Below, piece by piece: positions 31,254 through 41,316 of a stretch of 64,000 nucleotides of DNA. This stretch comes from Acidobacteriota bacterium. Lineage in GTDB: Bacteria; Acidobacteriota; Thermoanaerobaculia; Multivoradales; Multivoraceae. A model generated the notes under the pieces. That model was given only the letters and a program-made list of their open reading frames with translations, did not search any database and was not told where the DNA came from. Positions within the stretch are counted from its first letter, which is position 1, and the number at the start of each line of letters is the position of its first letter. The translations under genes and the position numbers were made by a program. The stretch covers positions 1 through 64,000 of the forward strand of contig QQVD01000039.1 in assembly GCA_003388555.1 (NCBI GenBank). Direction: 5' to 3'.

Positions 31254-33332
31254 ATGCAGGTCGAGAGCTCGGAACAGATTCGCAACGTCGCCGTGGTGGG
31301 CCACAACGACACCGGGAAGACCACCCTGATCAGCTCGATGCTCTTCGCGTCGGGTGTGGCGAACCGGTTCACCAAGGTCGAGGATGGCAACACGGTCACC
31401 GACTTCGACCCGGAGGAGATCGCGCGCGGATACTCGATTGGTCTCGCGGTGTGCCACGTGCCCTGGCGCAAGCACAAGGTCAATTTGGTGGACTGCCCGG
31501 GATCGGGCATCTTCATGACCGACAGCCGGGCCGGCCTGCGCGCCTGTGACGCGGCGATGCTCTGCGTCAACGCCGCGGCCGGCATCCAGGTGACCACAGA
31601 GAAGGTCTGGGGATACGCCGAACGCATGGCGCTGCCCACCTTCCTGCATCTCACCAAGCTCGATCGTGAGAACGTAGATTTCGACGGCTGCCTCGAGCTG
31701 CTGCGCGAGAAGTTCGGTCGCGGCGTCGTGCCGCTCCAGGTGCCCATCGGCAGCGAGCAGGGTTTCAGCGGCGTGGTCGACCTGGTCTCCGGGAAGGCGA
31801 CGCTCTACGAGCGCGATGGAGACGCCAAGGGCAGGGCCGGCGAGCCGCCGGCAGAGGTGGCGGAGCTGATCGAGGAGCACCGCTCGGCGCTGGTCGAGGC
31901 CGTCGCCGAAAGTGACGAGGCGTTGATGGAGAGCTTCTTCGAGGAGGGCGATCTCAGCGAGGAGCAGCTGCGCGAGGGGCTTCGCTCGGCGGTACGTCGA
32001 CGGGAGATCTTTCCGGTGATGGTCTCCTCCGGCCTGCACGCGATCGGAACCTCGGCGGTGCTCGACGCCCTGGTCGACGTCGCTCCGACTCCGCTCGAGA
32101 ACCCCGGTCTGCCCGGTCGCGAAGGCGGCGAGGAGTCGGTGATCGGAGGCGAAGGCGCGGCGACGGCGCTGGTGTTCAAGACTCTCAATGACCCGTTCTC
32201 GGGCAAGGTGACCTTCCTGCGCGTGGTGCGCGGCACGCTGCAGTCCGACACCGCCTACCGCAACAACTCACGCGACGCCGACGAACGCATCGGCCACCTG
32301 ATGCACATGCAGGGAAAGTCGGGCGAGAACACGCCGCACCTGGTGACCGGCGACATCGGCGGCGTCGCCAAGCTCAAGGTGACCCAGACCGGCGACACGA
32401 TCGCCGAGAAGGGCACCGACGTCGTGATCGACTGGGTCCGCGTCCCGGTGCCGGCGATCTCCTTCGCCATCGAGCCGAAGTCGAAGGGCGACGAGGAGAA
32501 GATCGGCGATGCCTGCACCAAGCTGGTCGAGGAGGACCAGGCGCTGACCGCCGGACGCGATCCACAGACCGGCGAGTTCCTGCTCTCGGGTACCGGCCAG
32601 CTGCACGTCGAGATCGCGGTCGCCAAGTTGAAGTCGCGCTTCAAGGTGGAGGTCATCCTCCACCCGCCCAAGGTCCCCTACCGCGAGACGATCCGCAAGA
32701 AGGTCGAGGCGCACGGCCGTCACAAGAAGCAGTCGGGCGGCCGCGGTCAGTTCGCCGACTGCAAGATCGCCATGGAGCCGCTGCCGCGCGGCGGCGAGTT
32801 CGAGTTCAAGGACGAGATCTTCGGCGGCTCGATCCCGCAGAACTACCGACCCGCGGTCGAGAAGGGCATCCTCGAGGCGGCCGAGCGCGGCTACCTCGCC
32901 GGCTATCCGGTGGTCGACTTCCGGGTGCGACTGCTCGACGGCCAGTACCACGACGTCGACTCGTCGGAGATGGCGTTCAAGATCGCCGGCTCGCTCGCCT
33001 TCAAGGAGGCGATGGGCAAGGCCCAGGCGGTGATGCTCGAACCGGTGATGCAGGTCGAGATCAGCACCTCCGAGGAGTTCATGGGCGACATCATGAGCGA
33101 CCTGTCACAGCGTCGCGGCAAGCCGCAGGGCATGGAGGCCGGAGCCCGCGGCGCCCAGATCATCCGCGCCACCGTGCCGATGGCCGAGATGCTGCACTAC
33201 GAGACGACCCTGCGCTCGATGACGCAGGGGCGCTCGAACTTCACCATGGAGTTCTCGCACTACGAAGAGGTGCCGCGACAGGTCCAGGACAAGCTGGTCC
33301 AGGAGGCGCAGCGGGCCGCCGAGGCCTCGTAG
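31254..33332 (+). CDS. EF-G-like GTPase lacking the catalytic histidine
   Basis: 692 residues with all five EF-G domains: G1 GHNDTGKTT (16-24, against GHxDxGKTT), a G2/switch I reading ARGYSIG, G3 DCPGSG (80-85), G4 TKLD, and domain IV/V segments such as SGGRGQFADC and DIMSDLSQRRGKPQGMEA. In translational GTPases G3 is D-x-P-G-H and the His positions the attacking water; here it is Ser84. A canonical fusA exists at 49.8-51.9 kb, so this is a paralogue and probably not the main translocase. ATG 31254 follows GGAGG at 9 bases; TATATT at 31192-31197 may be its -10. It is convergent with rplQ. Confidence 0.9.
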   Translation: MQVESSEQIRNVAVVGHNDTGKTTLISSMLFASGVANRFTKVEDGNTVTDFDPEEIARGYSIGLAVCHVPWRKHKVNLVDCPGSGIFMTDSRAGLRACDAAMLCVNAAAGIQVTTEKVWGYAERMALPTFLHLTKLDRENVDFDGCLELLREKFGRGVVPLQVPIGSEQGFSGVVDLVSGKATLYERDGDAKGRAGEPPAEVAELIEEHRSALVEAVAESDEALMESFFEEGDLSEEQLREGLRSAVRRREIFPVMVSSGLHAIGTSAVLDALVDVAPTPLENPGLPGREGGEESVIGGEGAATALVFKTLNDPFSGKVTFLRVVRGTLQSDTAYRNNSRDADERIGHLMHMQGKSGENTPHLVTGDIGGVAKLKVTQTGDTIAEKGTDVVIDWVRVPVPAISFAIEPKSKGDEEKIGDACTKLVEEDQALTAGRDPQTGEFLLSGTGQLHVEIAVAKLKSRFKVEVILHPPKVPYRETIRKKVEAHGRHKKQSGGRGQFADCKIAMEPLPRGGEFEFKDEIFGGSIPQNYRPAVEKGILEAAERGYLAGYPVVDFRVRLLDGQYHDVDSSEMAFKIAGSLAFKEAMGKAQAVMLEPVMQVEISTSEEFMGDIMSDLSQRRGKPQGMEAGARGAQIIRATVPMAEMLHYETTLRSMTQGRSNFTMEFSHYEEVPRQVQDKLVQEAQRAAEAS

Positions 33333-33485
33333 GCCGGAGCAGCGCTGGCGGCGCCCGGCGCCGCGCCGACTCGGCAGCGCGCAAGGCGAGCGCCCGCCGG
33401 CCGTACCTCGATCACCACTCGACGCGGCTGCGCGAGCCGGGGCCCTGCGAGCGCTTCGGCGGCCCGGCGATCCGGCGCGGCCTGG

Positions 33486-33514
33486 AAAACGAAAGGGGCG
33501 CCGTCTGGCGCCCC
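33486..33514 (-). terminator. Intrinsic terminator after rplQ
   Basis: On the minus strand an 8-bp perfect stem GGGGCGCC/GGCGCCCC with the four-base loop AGAC is followed by TTTCGTTTT. It lies 34 bases past the rplQ stop and would end the whole ribosomal series. Confidence 0.88.
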
Positions 33515-33547
33515 TCCGGGTCAGTCGATCGATGCCGCTCGACGAGA

Positions 33548-33922
33548 TCAGGCTTCGGCGCTGAACTCGTAGTCGACGAACTCGATGACCGCCTCCTCGG
33601 CTCCGTCGCCGTGGCGCGGGCCGATCTTCGTGATCCGCAGGTAGCCGCCCGGGCGATCGGAGAAGCGCGGCGCGATCTCGGTGAACAGCTTGCGGATCAA
33701 ACTGCGATCGGCGACCCAGCGCGCTGCCAGGCGCCGCGAGTGCACCGAATCCTGCTTGCCCTGGGTGACCAGTTTCTCGGCGATCGGCCGCAGCGCCTTG
33801 GCCTTGGCCAGGGTGGTGACGATGCGCTCGTTCTCGATCAGGGACGCGAGCTGGTTGCGGAACATCGCGCGTCGGTGCGAGCTGTTCCGGCCGAGCTTCT
33901 TGTTGCTCTGGTTGTGTCTCAT
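33548..33922 (-). CDS. rplQ: 50S ribosomal protein bL17
   Basis: 124 residues, the compact form of bL17 near the peptide exit. MRHNQSNKKLGRNSSHRRAM is the family start, so ATG 33922 is used although the frame runs 12 codons further. Last gene of the alpha operon, 67 bp after rpoA and before the terminator. Confidence 0.97.
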   Translation of the reverse strand: MRHNQSNKKLGRNSSHRRAMFRNQLASLIENERIVTTLAKAKALRPIAEKLVTQGKQDSVHSRRLAARWVADRSLIRKLFTEIAPRFSDRPGGYLRITKIGPRHGDGAEEAVIEFVDYEFSAEA

Positions 33923-33989
33923 GGCTTGTGTCCCTCGCGGGCTCCAAAGTGCTGCCACCTCGCCGCGGCGGGGCCGCGGCGACGGCGGC

Positions 33990-34964
33990 TCACGAAGTCG
34001 GCGACGCCGGGACGTTCATCCCGAACGACAGCCCCAGGCTGGCGAGCAGCTCCTGCAGCTCCTCCAGCGACTTCTTGCCGAAGTTCTTGGTCTCCATCAT
34101 CTCGCGCTCGCTCTTGCGGACGAGATCACGCAGCGTGGTGATGTTGGCGTTCTTCAGGCAGTTGGCGCTACGCACCGAGAGCTCGAGCTCGTCGATGTGC
34201 TTCTCTAGCAACGCCTCCATGCCAGCCGCCGCCTCGCTCTTCTCCGGCGCCTCTTCCTCGACCAGCGAGTCCTCGGCGTTGATGTAGATCGTCAGGTGGT
34301 GCTTGAGCAGCAGAGCGGCGCGGGAAACAGCCTCGACCGGCGTGATCGTTCCGTTGGTCCACACCTCGAGCACCAGACGCTCGTAGTCGGTCGTGCGCCC
34401 GAGGCGGGCAGCCTCGACGCGGTAGTTGACGCGACGCACGGGGCTGTGCACGGAGTCGAGCGGGATCCAGCCGATCCCCATGGTGTCCTCGAGGTTCTTC
34501 TCCGCCGAACGGTATCCCCGCCCGTTGGAGATGCGGGCCTCGAGGTGGAGGTGGCCCTCTTCGTTGAGCGTCGCCACGTGCAGATCAGGATCACACACCT
34601 CGACCGAGGGATCGGTGGCGAACGCGCCCGACTTCACGTCGGCCGGGCCCTCGATCTTGAGGGTCAGGGTGCGCGCCTCGTCGCCGTCGTAGCGGAACGG
34701 GATCTGCTTGATGTTGAGGATCATGTCGGTCACGTCCTCGACGCAACCCGAGATCGACGAGAACTCGTGGAGCACGCCGTCGATGTGGACCGCGGTGATC
34801 GCGGCCCCCTCGATCGAGGACAGCAGTGCTCGACGCAGGGCGTTGCCGACGGTGGTGCCGAAGCCCCGCTCGAACGGCTGCGCCATGAACCGACCGTAGG
34901 TGTCGGTCAGCGTCTCGGTGTCGATCTCGACCCTCTTGGGTCGCTGAAAGCCTTTCCAGAGCAT
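33990..34964 (-). CDS. rpoA: RNA polymerase alpha subunit
   Basis: 324 residues. The N-terminal dimerisation/assembly domain (about 1-230, with the RAL-LSSIEGAAIT segment), an acidic Glu-rich linker near 235-250 and the helix-hairpin C-terminal domain (LELSVRSANCLKNANITTL, KNFGKKSLEEL) that binds UP elements and activators are all present. It follows rpsK directly, with only 49 bp between; the usual rpsD is not there. Confidence 0.97.
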   Translation of the reverse strand: MLWKGFQRPKRVEIDTETLTDTYGRFMAQPFERGFGTTVGNALRRALLSSIEGAAITAVHIDGVLHEFSSISGCVEDVTDMILNIKQIPFRYDGDEARTLTLKIEGPADVKSGAFATDPSVEVCDPDLHVATLNEEGHLHLEARISNGRGYRSAEKNLEDTMGIGWIPLDSVHSPVRRVNYRVEAARLGRTTDYERLVLEVWTNGTITPVEAVSRAALLLKHHLTIYINAEDSLVEEEAPEKSEAAAGMEALLEKHIDELELSVRSANCLKNANITTLRDLVRKSEREMMETKNFGKKSLEELQELLASLGLSFGMNVPASPTS

Positions 34965-35013
34965 TGAATTCTCCTATCGAATCAGCGCGGGCCTGAGCCG
35001 CGCGGGATTTCAA

Positions 35014-35412
35014 TCAGACGCGGCGGCGCTTGCGCGGCCGGCACCCGTTGTGGGGAATGGGCGTCACGTCCTTGATCGACTTGATCGAGATCCCACTGGC
35101 CTGGATGGCACGGACGGCCGACTCGCGACCACCACCCGGGCCCTTGACCAGCACGTCGACGGACTGCACGCCCATGTCGCGAGCCTGCTGGCCGGCGGCC
35201 TGGGCCGCGACCTGGGCCGCGAAGGGCGTGCCCTTGCGCGATCCCTTGAAACCGCTGCGGCCGGCGGACGACCAGGTCAGGACGTTGCCCTCCGCGTCGG
35301 AGATCGTCACCAGGGTGTTGTTGAACGTGGCGTGCACGTGCGCGGTGCCCTGCGGTACGGACCGCCGCTCGCGCCGCTTCGTGCTCTTCTTCTCTCTCGT
35401 TCCTTTGGCCAT
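35014..35412 (-). CDS. rpsK: 30S ribosomal protein uS11
   Basis: 132 residues. [21 protein letters not shown]-type segment ([15 protein letters not shown]), and the C-terminal [13 protein letters not shown] are diagnostic; the NGCRPRK tail contains the site that becomes isoaspartate in other bacteria. Platform protein binding helix 23/24. rpsM ends 111 bp upstream. Confidence 0.97.
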   Translation of the reverse strand: MAKGTREKKSTKRRERRSVPQGTAHVHATFNNTLVTISDAEGNVLTWSSAGRSGFKGSRKGTPFAAQVAAQAAGQQARDMGVQSVDVLVKGPGGGRESAVRAIQASGISIKSIKDVTPIPHNGCRPRKRRRV

Positions 35413-35523
35413 CTTCGCGCTTCCTGTGCCCCGCGGTGCCCGCCGACAGCGTCTCCAGAGCGTCCCCGGCGGCTCTCGCCGCCGGCGTCCTCTCTCGACG
35501 CGACCGGTACCGGGATCCCGTCG

Positions 35524-35904
35524 TTACTTACGAACCTTCTTCTTACCGGCGATGGTGACGCGACGCGGTCCCTTGCGGGTGCGGGCGTTGGTGCTGGTGC
35601 GCTGACCGCGGACCGGCAGGCCCTTGCGATGCCGGACTCCACGGTAGGAGCCGATCTCCATCAGCCGCTTGATGTTGTTGGTGACCTCCTTGCGCAGGTC
35701 GCCCTCGACGCCGCCCTCGGTGGTGATCACCTGACGGATGCGCTGGGCCTCCTCCTCGGTGAGGTCCTTCACCTTGGTGGTCACCTCGACGTTTGCGGTC
35801 TGAAGGATCTTCTGGGAGCGGGTTCTGCCGATCCCGTAGATGTAGGTCAGGCCGACCCAGATCTGCTTGTTCTGGGGGAGGTCGACTCCCGCGATACGTG
35901 CCAT
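35524..35904 (-). CDS. rpsM: 30S ribosomal protein uS13
   Basis: 126 residues. [22 protein letters not shown] start, [17 protein letters not shown] and the basic tail are typical; head protein contacting P-site tRNA and the intersubunit bridge. Standard place between rpmJ and rpsK. Confidence 0.97.
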   Translation of the reverse strand: MARIAGVDLPQNKQIWVGLTYIYGIGRTRSQKILQTANVEVTTKVKDLTEEEAQRIRQVITTEGGVEGDLRKEVTNNIKRLMEIGSYRGVRHRKGLPVRGQRTSTNARTRKGPRRVTIAGKKKVRK

Positions 35905-35940
35905 TTGCTGACTACCTCTCTGTCGCCGTGCAGCGGGTCA

Positions 35941-36054
35941 TCAACCCTGGCGCTGCTTGTGCTTCGGGTTCTCGCAGATCACCCGGATGACGCCCTTGCG
36001 CCGCACGACCTTGCACTTGGAACACATCTTCTTGACGGATGCTCGAACTTTCAT
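35941..36054 (-). CDS. rpmJ: 50S ribosomal protein bL36
   Basis: 37 residues, easily missed for its size. [10 protein letters not shown] is followed by the zinc set Cys11, Cys14, Cys27 and His32 ([12 protein letters not shown]), so this is the zinc-binding (C+) form. It sits between infA and rpsM as usual. Confidence 0.95.
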   Translation of the reverse strand: MKVRASVKKMCSKCKVVRRKGVIRVICENPKHKQRQG

Positions 36055-36087
36055 GACTGTCTCCGAACTCGATCGGTCGCAGATCCA

Positions 36088-36312
36088 CTAGCTGCGTAGC
36101 CGGTAGACGATCCGACCGCGGTTGGGGTCGTAGGGGGAGAGCTCGACGAGCACCTTGTCGCCGGGCAGGATGCGGATGAAGTGCTTGCGCATCTTCCCGG
36201 AGATGTGCGCCAGGGCCTGGTGCTCGTTCTCGAGCTCGACCCGGAAGGTCGCGTTGGGCAGAGTCTCGACCACCACGGCCTCGACTTCGATGGCTTCTTC
36301 CTTCTTGGACAA
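36088..36312 (-). CDS. infA: Translation initiation factor IF-1
   Basis: 74 residues, single OB fold: [55 protein letters not shown]. Binds the A site during initiation. 36 bp downstream of map. Confidence 0.97.
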   Translation of the reverse strand: MSKKEEAIEVEAVVVETLPNATFRVELENEHQALAHISGKMRKHFIRILPGDKVLVELSPYDPNRGRIVYRLRS

Positions 36313-36348
36313 AACGGTCTCCAGAATCTCGATTTCCTCGGCGGCCCG

Positions 36349-37122
36349 TCAGGCCGTCGCGCTGAGCCTCTCCGGCACGGTCCCCAGGACCCGGGAACCA
36401 CGCTCGGTGACCGCCACCGAGTACTCGAAGTGCGCCGACAGCGATCCGTCGGCGGTGCGCGCCGTCCATCCGTCGGCGTCGACCTTGACGCCAGCCGAGC
36501 CGACGTTGACCATCGGCTCGATCGCCAGGACCATTCCCGGCTTCAGCTTCTCCCTGCGACCCGGCTCTCCGAAGTTCGGGATCTGCGGATCCTCGTGCAT
36601 CGCCGATCCGATGCCGTGGCCGACGAAGTCGCGCACGATGGTGAGGCCGTGCGCCTCGACCCAGGTCTGAACCGCGTGCCCGATGTCGGACACGTGACTC
36701 CCCGGCCGCACGGCTTCGATGGCCCGGTCCAGGGACGCCTCGGTGACGTCGAGCAGGTGCCGCGCCTCCTCGGAGATCTCTCCGACGCCGAGAGTCACGG
36801 CAGAATCGCCGCAGTATCCCTTGAAGAAGACACCGCAGTCGATCCCTATGATATCGCCTTCTTCCAACTTCTGCTCGGCGGAGGGGATTCCGTGCACGAT
36901 GACGTCGTTGATCGACGTGCACAGGGTGGCCGGAAACCCGTTGTAACCGAGGAACGCCGGGATCCCGCCGTGGTCGCGCACCACCTCCTCGGCCCTGCGA
37001 TCGAGATCGAGGGTCGAGACTCCGGGGGCGAGCATCGCGCGCATCTCGTCGTGCACGAGGTGCACGATCTCGTTGGCGCGGTTCATCAGCTCGATCTCGG
37101 CTGGTGTCTTGCGGATGATCAT
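36349..37122 (-). CDS. map: Methionine aminopeptidase, type I
   Basis: 257 residues of pita-bread fold. Metal ligands are visible in GIDCGVFFKGYCGDSA (two Asp), FVGHGIG (His), IEPM (Glu) and the last Glu near HFEYSVAVTERG. Removes N-terminal Met from new proteins. The ATG at 37122 follows directly on a GACCGA tandem repeat in place of a normal ribosome site, so its translation could depend on the repeat or on coupling with adk. Confidence 0.96.
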   Translation of the reverse strand: MIIRKTPAEIELMNRANEIVHLVHDEMRAMLAPGVSTLDLDRRAEEVVRDHGGIPAFLGYNGFPATLCTSINDVIVHGIPSAEQKLEEGDIIGIDCGVFFKGYCGDSAVTLGVGEISEEARHLLDVTEASLDRAIEAVRPGSHVSDIGHAVQTWVEAHGLTIVRDFVGHGIGSAMHEDPQIPNFGEPGRREKLKPGMVLAIEPMVNVGSAGVKVDADGWTARTADGSLSAHFEYSVAVTERGSRVLGTVPERLSATA

Positions 37123-37157
37123 CGGTCTCGGTCTCAGTCTCGGTCTCGGTCTCGGTC
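37122..37157 (-). repeat. Hexanucleotide tandem repeat at the map start
   Basis: Six units of GACCGA on the minus strand (TCGGTC on plus), with one variant unit (GACTGA), end at the A of the map ATG. The repeat fills most of the 52 bp between adk and map and replaces a recognisable Shine-Dalgarno. Unit number could change by slippage. Confidence 0.88.
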
Positions 37158-37174
37158 TCTCGTGGAGATCCGGC

Positions 37175-37738
37175 TCAGCGGATCGCCTCCAGCATCGCCG
37201 CGGTGACCTCGTCCATGCTGCGGTCGCCGTCGACGCGGCGCAGCAGGCCGGCCTGCTCGTAGTGCGCCACCAGCGGCTCGGTCTCGTTGCGGTAGACGCG
37301 AAGCCGCTCCTGGATCACTTCCTCGGTGTCGTCGTCGCGCTGGCGCAGCAGCGCCCTGCGCACCAGCTCCTCCTCGGGCACCGAGAGGTAGATCACGTGG
37401 TCGAGGCGCTCCCCGAGGTCGTCCAGGATGTCGTCGAGGGTCTGGGTCTGGGCCGCGGTGCGGGGGTATCCGTCGAGCAGGAAGCCGCCCTTGCAGTCGT
37501 CCTTCGCCAGACGGTCCTGGACCACTTCGGCCATCAACTCGTCGCTGACCAGCTGACCGCTCGCCATGACCCCCTCGACGCGAGCGCCGAGTGCGCTGCC
37601 CTGGGCGACAGCGGCACGCAGCATCTCGCCTGTCGAGATGGCGGGAACGGAGAGCTTCGCGGCGAGCCGCTCCGCCTGCGTCCCCTTGCCGGATCCGGGC
37701 GGGCCGAGGAGAACCACGTGCAGGCTACCTCCGGCCAC
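37175..37738 (-). CDS. adk: Adenylate kinase
   Basis: 187 residues. P-loop GPPGSGKGTQ, STGEMLRAA, GFLLDGYPRT (lid/AMP region), and a short LID (LLRQRDDD) without the zinc-finger of long-form enzymes. GTG 37738 overlaps secY by 14 bp. An alternative is GTG 37717, with GGAGG about 10 bases before it, giving VVLLGPPG as the N-terminus. The family usually has only four residues before LLGPPG, which favours a start nearer the P-loop. Makes ADP from ATP and AMP. Confidence 0.95.
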   Translation of the reverse strand: MAGGSLHVVLLGPPGSGKGTQAERLAAKLSVPAISTGEMLRAAVAQGSALGARVEGVMASGQLVSDELMAEVVQDRLAKDDCKGGFLLDGYPRTAAQTQTLDDILDDLGERLDHVIYLSVPEEELVRRALLRQRDDDTEEVIQERLRVYRNETEPLVAHYEQAGLLRRVDGDRSMDEVTAAMLEAIR

Positions 37739-39104
37739 GGATGCGCCCCTTCTTCATGAAGCCCTCGTAGTTGCGCATCACGAGCTGGCTCTCGATCTGC
37801 TGCAGCAGATCCATGGCGACACCGACCACGATGAGGAGCGAAGTCCCACCGAAGTAGAACTGCACCCCCAGCCCCTGGCTGATCCACAGCGGCGTGAAGC
37901 TGTCGAGCGTATCGCCGATGAACGGGATGCCGGCGACGCGGAAGCCCGAGATCAGGAACTCAGGGAGCACCGACACGGTGGCGAGATAGACCGACCCGAC
38001 CAGCGTCAGGCGGGTCAGGATGCGGTCGATGTAGTCGGCGGTGCGCCGACCGGAGCGGATGCCGGGGATGAAGCCGCCGTACTTCCGCATGTTCTCGGCC
38101 AGGTCGTTCGGGTTGAAGATGATCGACACGTAGAAGAAGGAGAAGAAGATGATCGCGATGACGTAGAGCAGGTAGTAGAGCGGCTGCCCCCAGCGCATCG
38201 AATCGGCGATCGGCTGGAACCACGGCTGGTTGATCACGCCGCCCAGGGTGCTCGGCACGGTGACGATCGAGCTGGCGAAGATCACCGGGATGACTCCGCC
38301 GGTGTTCACCTTGAGTGGCAGGTAGGTGCTCTGGCCGCCGAACTGCTTGCGTCCAACGACGCGCTTGGCGTACTGCACCGGGATGCGGCGCTGTCCACGC
38401 TCCATGAAGACGATGAACGCGGTCACCGCGACCATGAAGACCACCAGCAGGACCACGGTCAGGAGCGACATCTGGTTGCCCCGCACCTGTCCGAGGGTGG
38501 TCTGGATCGCGCCCGGCAGACCGACGACGATGCCGGCGAAGATGATCAACGAGATCCCGTTGCCGATGCCGCGCTCGCTGATCTGTTCGCCCAGCCACAT
38601 GACGAAGGCACAGCCGGTGGTGAGCGAGATCATCGTGGTGATCACGAACAGGAACCCGGGGTCAGGCACCAGCGGCGCACCGCCCGGCGTCGACAGGCTC
38701 TGCACCCACGACGCGATGACCAGCGACTGGATGACGGAGATGATCACCGTGCCGTAGCGGGTGTACTGGGTGATCTTCTTGCGACCGAGCTCCCCTTCCT
38801 TGGAGAGCTTCTCGAGGTAGGGCCAGACCACGGTGAGCAGCTGCAGGATGATCGACGCCGTGATGTACGGCATGATGCCCAGAGCGAACACGGCGACGCG
38901 ACCCAGGCTGCCACCCGTGAAGGTGTTGACGAACCCGACGATGGTGCCCTGCATCGACTGCATGAACTCGAGCAGAGCAGCCGGATCGACGCCGGGCGTC
39001 GGGATGTAGCAGCCCACGCGATACACGGCCAGCATGGCGAACATGAACGCCAGCCGGTTGCGCAGATCGGGGATCGCGAAGATGTTGCGAAAGCTCTGGA
39101 ACAC
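37725..39104 (-). CDS. secY: Protein translocase subunit SecY
   Basis: 459 residues, ten transmembrane helices. The plug-side [23 protein letters not shown] stretch, the cytoplasmic [12 protein letters not shown] loop and [11 protein letters not shown] are diagnostic. Forms the inner-membrane channel with SecE/G. Starts 4 bp after rplO ends. Confidence 0.97.
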   Translation of the reverse strand: MFQSFRNIFAIPDLRNRLAFMFAMLAVYRVGCYIPTPGVDPAALLEFMQSMQGTIVGFVNTFTGGSLGRVAVFALGIMPYITASIILQLLTVVWPYLEKLSKEGELGRKKITQYTRYGTVIISVIQSLVIASWVQSLSTPGGAPLVPDPGFLFVITTMISLTTGCAFVMWLGEQISERGIGNGISLIIFAGIVVGLPGAIQTTLGQVRGNQMSLLTVVLLVVFMVAVTAFIVFMERGQRRIPVQYAKRVVGRKQFGGQSTYLPLKVNTGGVIPVIFASSIVTVPSTLGGVINQPWFQPIADSMRWGQPLYYLLYVIAIIFFSFFYVSIIFNPNDLAENMRKYGGFIPGIRSGRRTADYIDRILTRLTLVGSVYLATVSVLPEFLISGFRVAGIPFIGDTLDSFTPLWISQGLGVQFYFGGTSLLIVVGVAMDLLQQIESQLVMRNYEGFMKKGRIRGRR

Positions 39105-39108
39105 GGTC

Positions 39109-39540
39109 TTACAGCTCCTCGCAGGTCCCGCCCGCAGCCTCGATCTTGCTCTTTGCCGAGGCGCTGAACTTGTGCGCCCGCACCGTCAGGGCGCTCGACA
39201 GGTCTCCGTTGCCGAGGATCTTCACCGACCGGCCACGACGCACGAGGCCGTGGCCGAGCAGCTCCTCGGGACCGACGGTGCCTTCGAACGGCTCGAGCTG
39301 GCTGACGTTGACCACCGAGTACTCGGTGCGGAAGATGTTGGTGAACCCACGCTTCGGCACGCGACGCACGAGCGGCATCTGGCCGCCCTCGAAACCGTCG
39401 CGGTGCGAGTATCCGGTGCGGGATTTCTGGCCCTTGTGGCCGCGCCCCGCGGTCTTGCCGAGGCCCGATCCGGCTCCTCGTCCGACCCGCTTCTTCTTGC
39501 GCCGGCTTCCGGGCGCCGGCTTGAGGTCGTGTAGCTTCAT
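39109..39540 (-). CDS. rplO: 50S ribosomal protein uL15
   Basis: 143 residues. [36 protein letters not shown] is the extended basic N-terminus; globular part from about 70. Its ATG overlaps the rpmD stop (ATGA). Confidence 0.97.
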   Translation of the reverse strand: MKLHDLKPAPGSRRKKKRVGRGAGSGLGKTAGRGHKGQKSRTGYSHRDGFEGGQMPLVRRVPKRGFTNIFRTEYSVVNVSQLEPFEGTVGPEELLGHGLVRRGRSVKILGNGDLSSALTVRAHKFSASAKSKIEAAGGTCEEL

Positions 39541-39755
39541 GACGCCTGTTCCTCGACCACCCGCACCAGGTGCGGGATCTTCTTGATCACGCCGCGGACC
39601 GCGGGGCTGTCCTCACGCTCCACCACGTGCCTGATCCGACGCAGGCCGAGGGTCCGCAGCGCCTCGCGCTGGTCCTTCGGGCATCCGATCGGGCTGCGGT
39701 ACTGCTCGATCTTGAGCTTGTCGGCCTTCGCCGCCGTCTTCTTCTTCGCCGCCAT
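39537..39755 (-). CDS. rpmD: 50S ribosomal protein uL30
   Basis: 72 residues. [24 protein letters not shown] is the family core; a Lys/Ala-rich head of about 12 residues ([12 protein letters not shown]) precedes it, longer than in E. coli. ATG 39755 shares one base with the rpsE stop (TGATG), fixing the start. Confidence 0.95.
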   Translation of the reverse strand: MAAKKKTAAKADKLKIEQYRSPIGCPKDQREALRTLGLRRIRHVVEREDSPAVRGVIKKIPHLVRVVEEQAS

Positions 39756-40285
39756 CACGCAGCTCCCTGCTCCGGTGCTTCGAGGCCACGCAGCTCGAGC
39801 ACTTCCTCCGGGCTGCGCAGCGACTCGAGGGCCGCGAAAGTGGCCTTGACGACGTTCTGGGGGTTGGTGGTTCCCAGCGACTTGCTGAGCACGTCCTGCA
39901 CGCCGACACACTCGAGCACGGCGCGCACCGGTCCACCGGCGATCACGCCCGTTCCCTCGGAAGCGGGCTTGAGCAGCACGCGTCCGGCGGAGAAGATGCC
40001 GAGCGCCTCGTGCGGGATGGTGCCGCCGGACAGCGGAACCTGGATCAGGTTCTTCTTCGCCGTGTCGATGCCCTTGCGGATCGCCATCGGCACCTCCTTG
40101 GCCTTGCCGGCTCCGTAGCCGACCCGGCCGTTGCCGTCGCCGATCACCACCAGGGCGGAGAAGGAGAAGTTCTTACCGCCCTTGACGACCTTCGTCACGC
40201 GGTTGATGTGAACGACCTGCTCCATGAAGTCGTTGTCCGACTTGTCTCTGCGGTTGCCGCGTCCGCGGCCGCGATCTCTGCTCAC
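39755..40285 (-). CDS. rpsE: 30S ribosomal protein uS5
   Basis: 176 residues. Double-stranded RNA-binding-like N domain ([34 protein letters not shown]) and C domain ([15 protein letters not shown]). An Arg/Gly-rich head precedes it. Involved in decoding fidelity and mRNA entry. Confidence 0.97.
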   Translation of the reverse strand: MSRDRGRGRGNRRDKSDNDFMEQVVHINRVTKVVKGGKNFSFSALVVIGDGNGRVGYGAGKAKEVPMAIRKGIDTAKKNLIQVPLSGGTIPHEALGIFSAGRVLLKPASEGTGVIAGGPVRAVLECVGVQDVLSKSLGTTNPQNVVKATFAALESLRSPEEVLELRGLEAPEQGAA

Positions 40286-40328
40286 GTCGATTCCTTCCTG
40301 TTCAGCTCGTGCGTGCGTCCGGGCGTCC

Positions 40329-40706
40329 TCAGAACTCGAGGCCGCCGCCGCGAGCCGCCTCCGCGAGCTCCTTGATCTTCCCGTGGTAGACCGCCCCGCC
40401 GCGGTCGAAGACGACCGCCGAGACGCCCTTCTCCTTGGCCCGCTCGGCGAGCTTCTCGCCCACCGCCTTGGCGGCGGCCTTGTTCGAGCCGCTGCCTTCG
40501 CGATCGCGTAGCTCGAGCGAGGAGGCCGAGGCGAGCGTCTCGCCGGTGCGGTCGTTGATGATCTGCGCGTAGATGTACTTGAGGCTCTTCTTGACCGCCA
40601 GACGGGGCCGCTCGGCGGTGCCGACGACGCGACTGCGAACGCGGAAGCGGGCGCGACGACGGCGCTCCTGCTTGCCCAGCACTGCCTTCTTGCGTGTATC
40701 GCTCAT
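40329..40706 (-). CDS. rplR: 50S ribosomal protein uL18
   Basis: 125 residues. [31 protein letters not shown] and [20 protein letters not shown] are typical; binds 5S rRNA. The basic head [11 protein letters not shown] agrees with the family. Confidence 0.97.
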   Translation of the reverse strand: MSDTRKKAVLGKQERRRRARFRVRSRVVGTAERPRLAVKKSLKYIYAQIINDRTGETLASASSLELRDREGSGSNKAAAKAVGEKLAERAKEKGVSAVVFDRGGAVYHGKIKELAEAARGGGLEF

Positions 40707-40735
40707 GACTGACTCCCAGCAGGACCCTGCGGCGA

Positions 40736-41272
40736 CTAGCCGGAGGACTTCCCTTCCTTGATGCGCAGGCGCTCGCCGGCGTAGCGGATGCCCTTACCCT
40801 TGTACGGGTCGGGCGGGCGCAGCGCGCGCAGCTCGGCGGCGACCTGGCCGACGCGCTGCTTGTCGATTCCGCCGACTGTGACCTTGTTGTTCTTGTCGAT
40901 CTCGACCGTGATCCCCTCGGGGATCGGATAGACCACCGGATGCGAGAAGCCGAGCGACAAGGAGAGATTCTTGCCCTGCACCTCGCCGCGGTAGCCGACG
41001 CCGACGATCTCGAGCTCCTTGGTGAAGCCCTGCACGACACCGGTCACGGCGTTGGCGAGTAGGGCCCGCTGCAGACCGTACAGCGCCCGTTCCGGGCCGG
41101 TGGTCCCCTCGGACTCGAGAGTCACCGTGTCACCGTCGAGCTTGATCTCGATCCCCGGCAGGCGCTTGTGCGTCAACTTGCCCTTCGGGCCTTCGACGAG
41201 CACCTCGTGGTCGCGGATGTCGACCTTCGCGCCGCCACTCAGCTCGATCGGCATCTTTCCGATTCTGGACAT
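40736..41272 (-). CDS. rplF: 50S ribosomal protein uL6
   Basis: 178 residues. [14 protein letters not shown] start and C-terminal [14 protein letters not shown] are diagnostic. I used ATG 41272, the family start; the GTG directly before it is also in frame. Confidence 0.97.
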   Translation of the reverse strand: MSRIGKMPIELSGGAKVDIRDHEVLVEGPKGKLTHKRLPGIEIKLDGDTVTLESEGTTGPERALYGLQRALLANAVTGVVQGFTKELEIVGVGYRGEVQGKNLSLSLGFSHPVVYPIPEGITVEIDKNNKVTVGGIDKQRVGQVAAELRALRPPDPYKGKGIRYAGERLRIKEGKSSG

Positions 41273-41316
41273 CACCTAGGCTCCCAACACGTCCGGAGGC
41301 TCTCAAGCCCTCCGCA

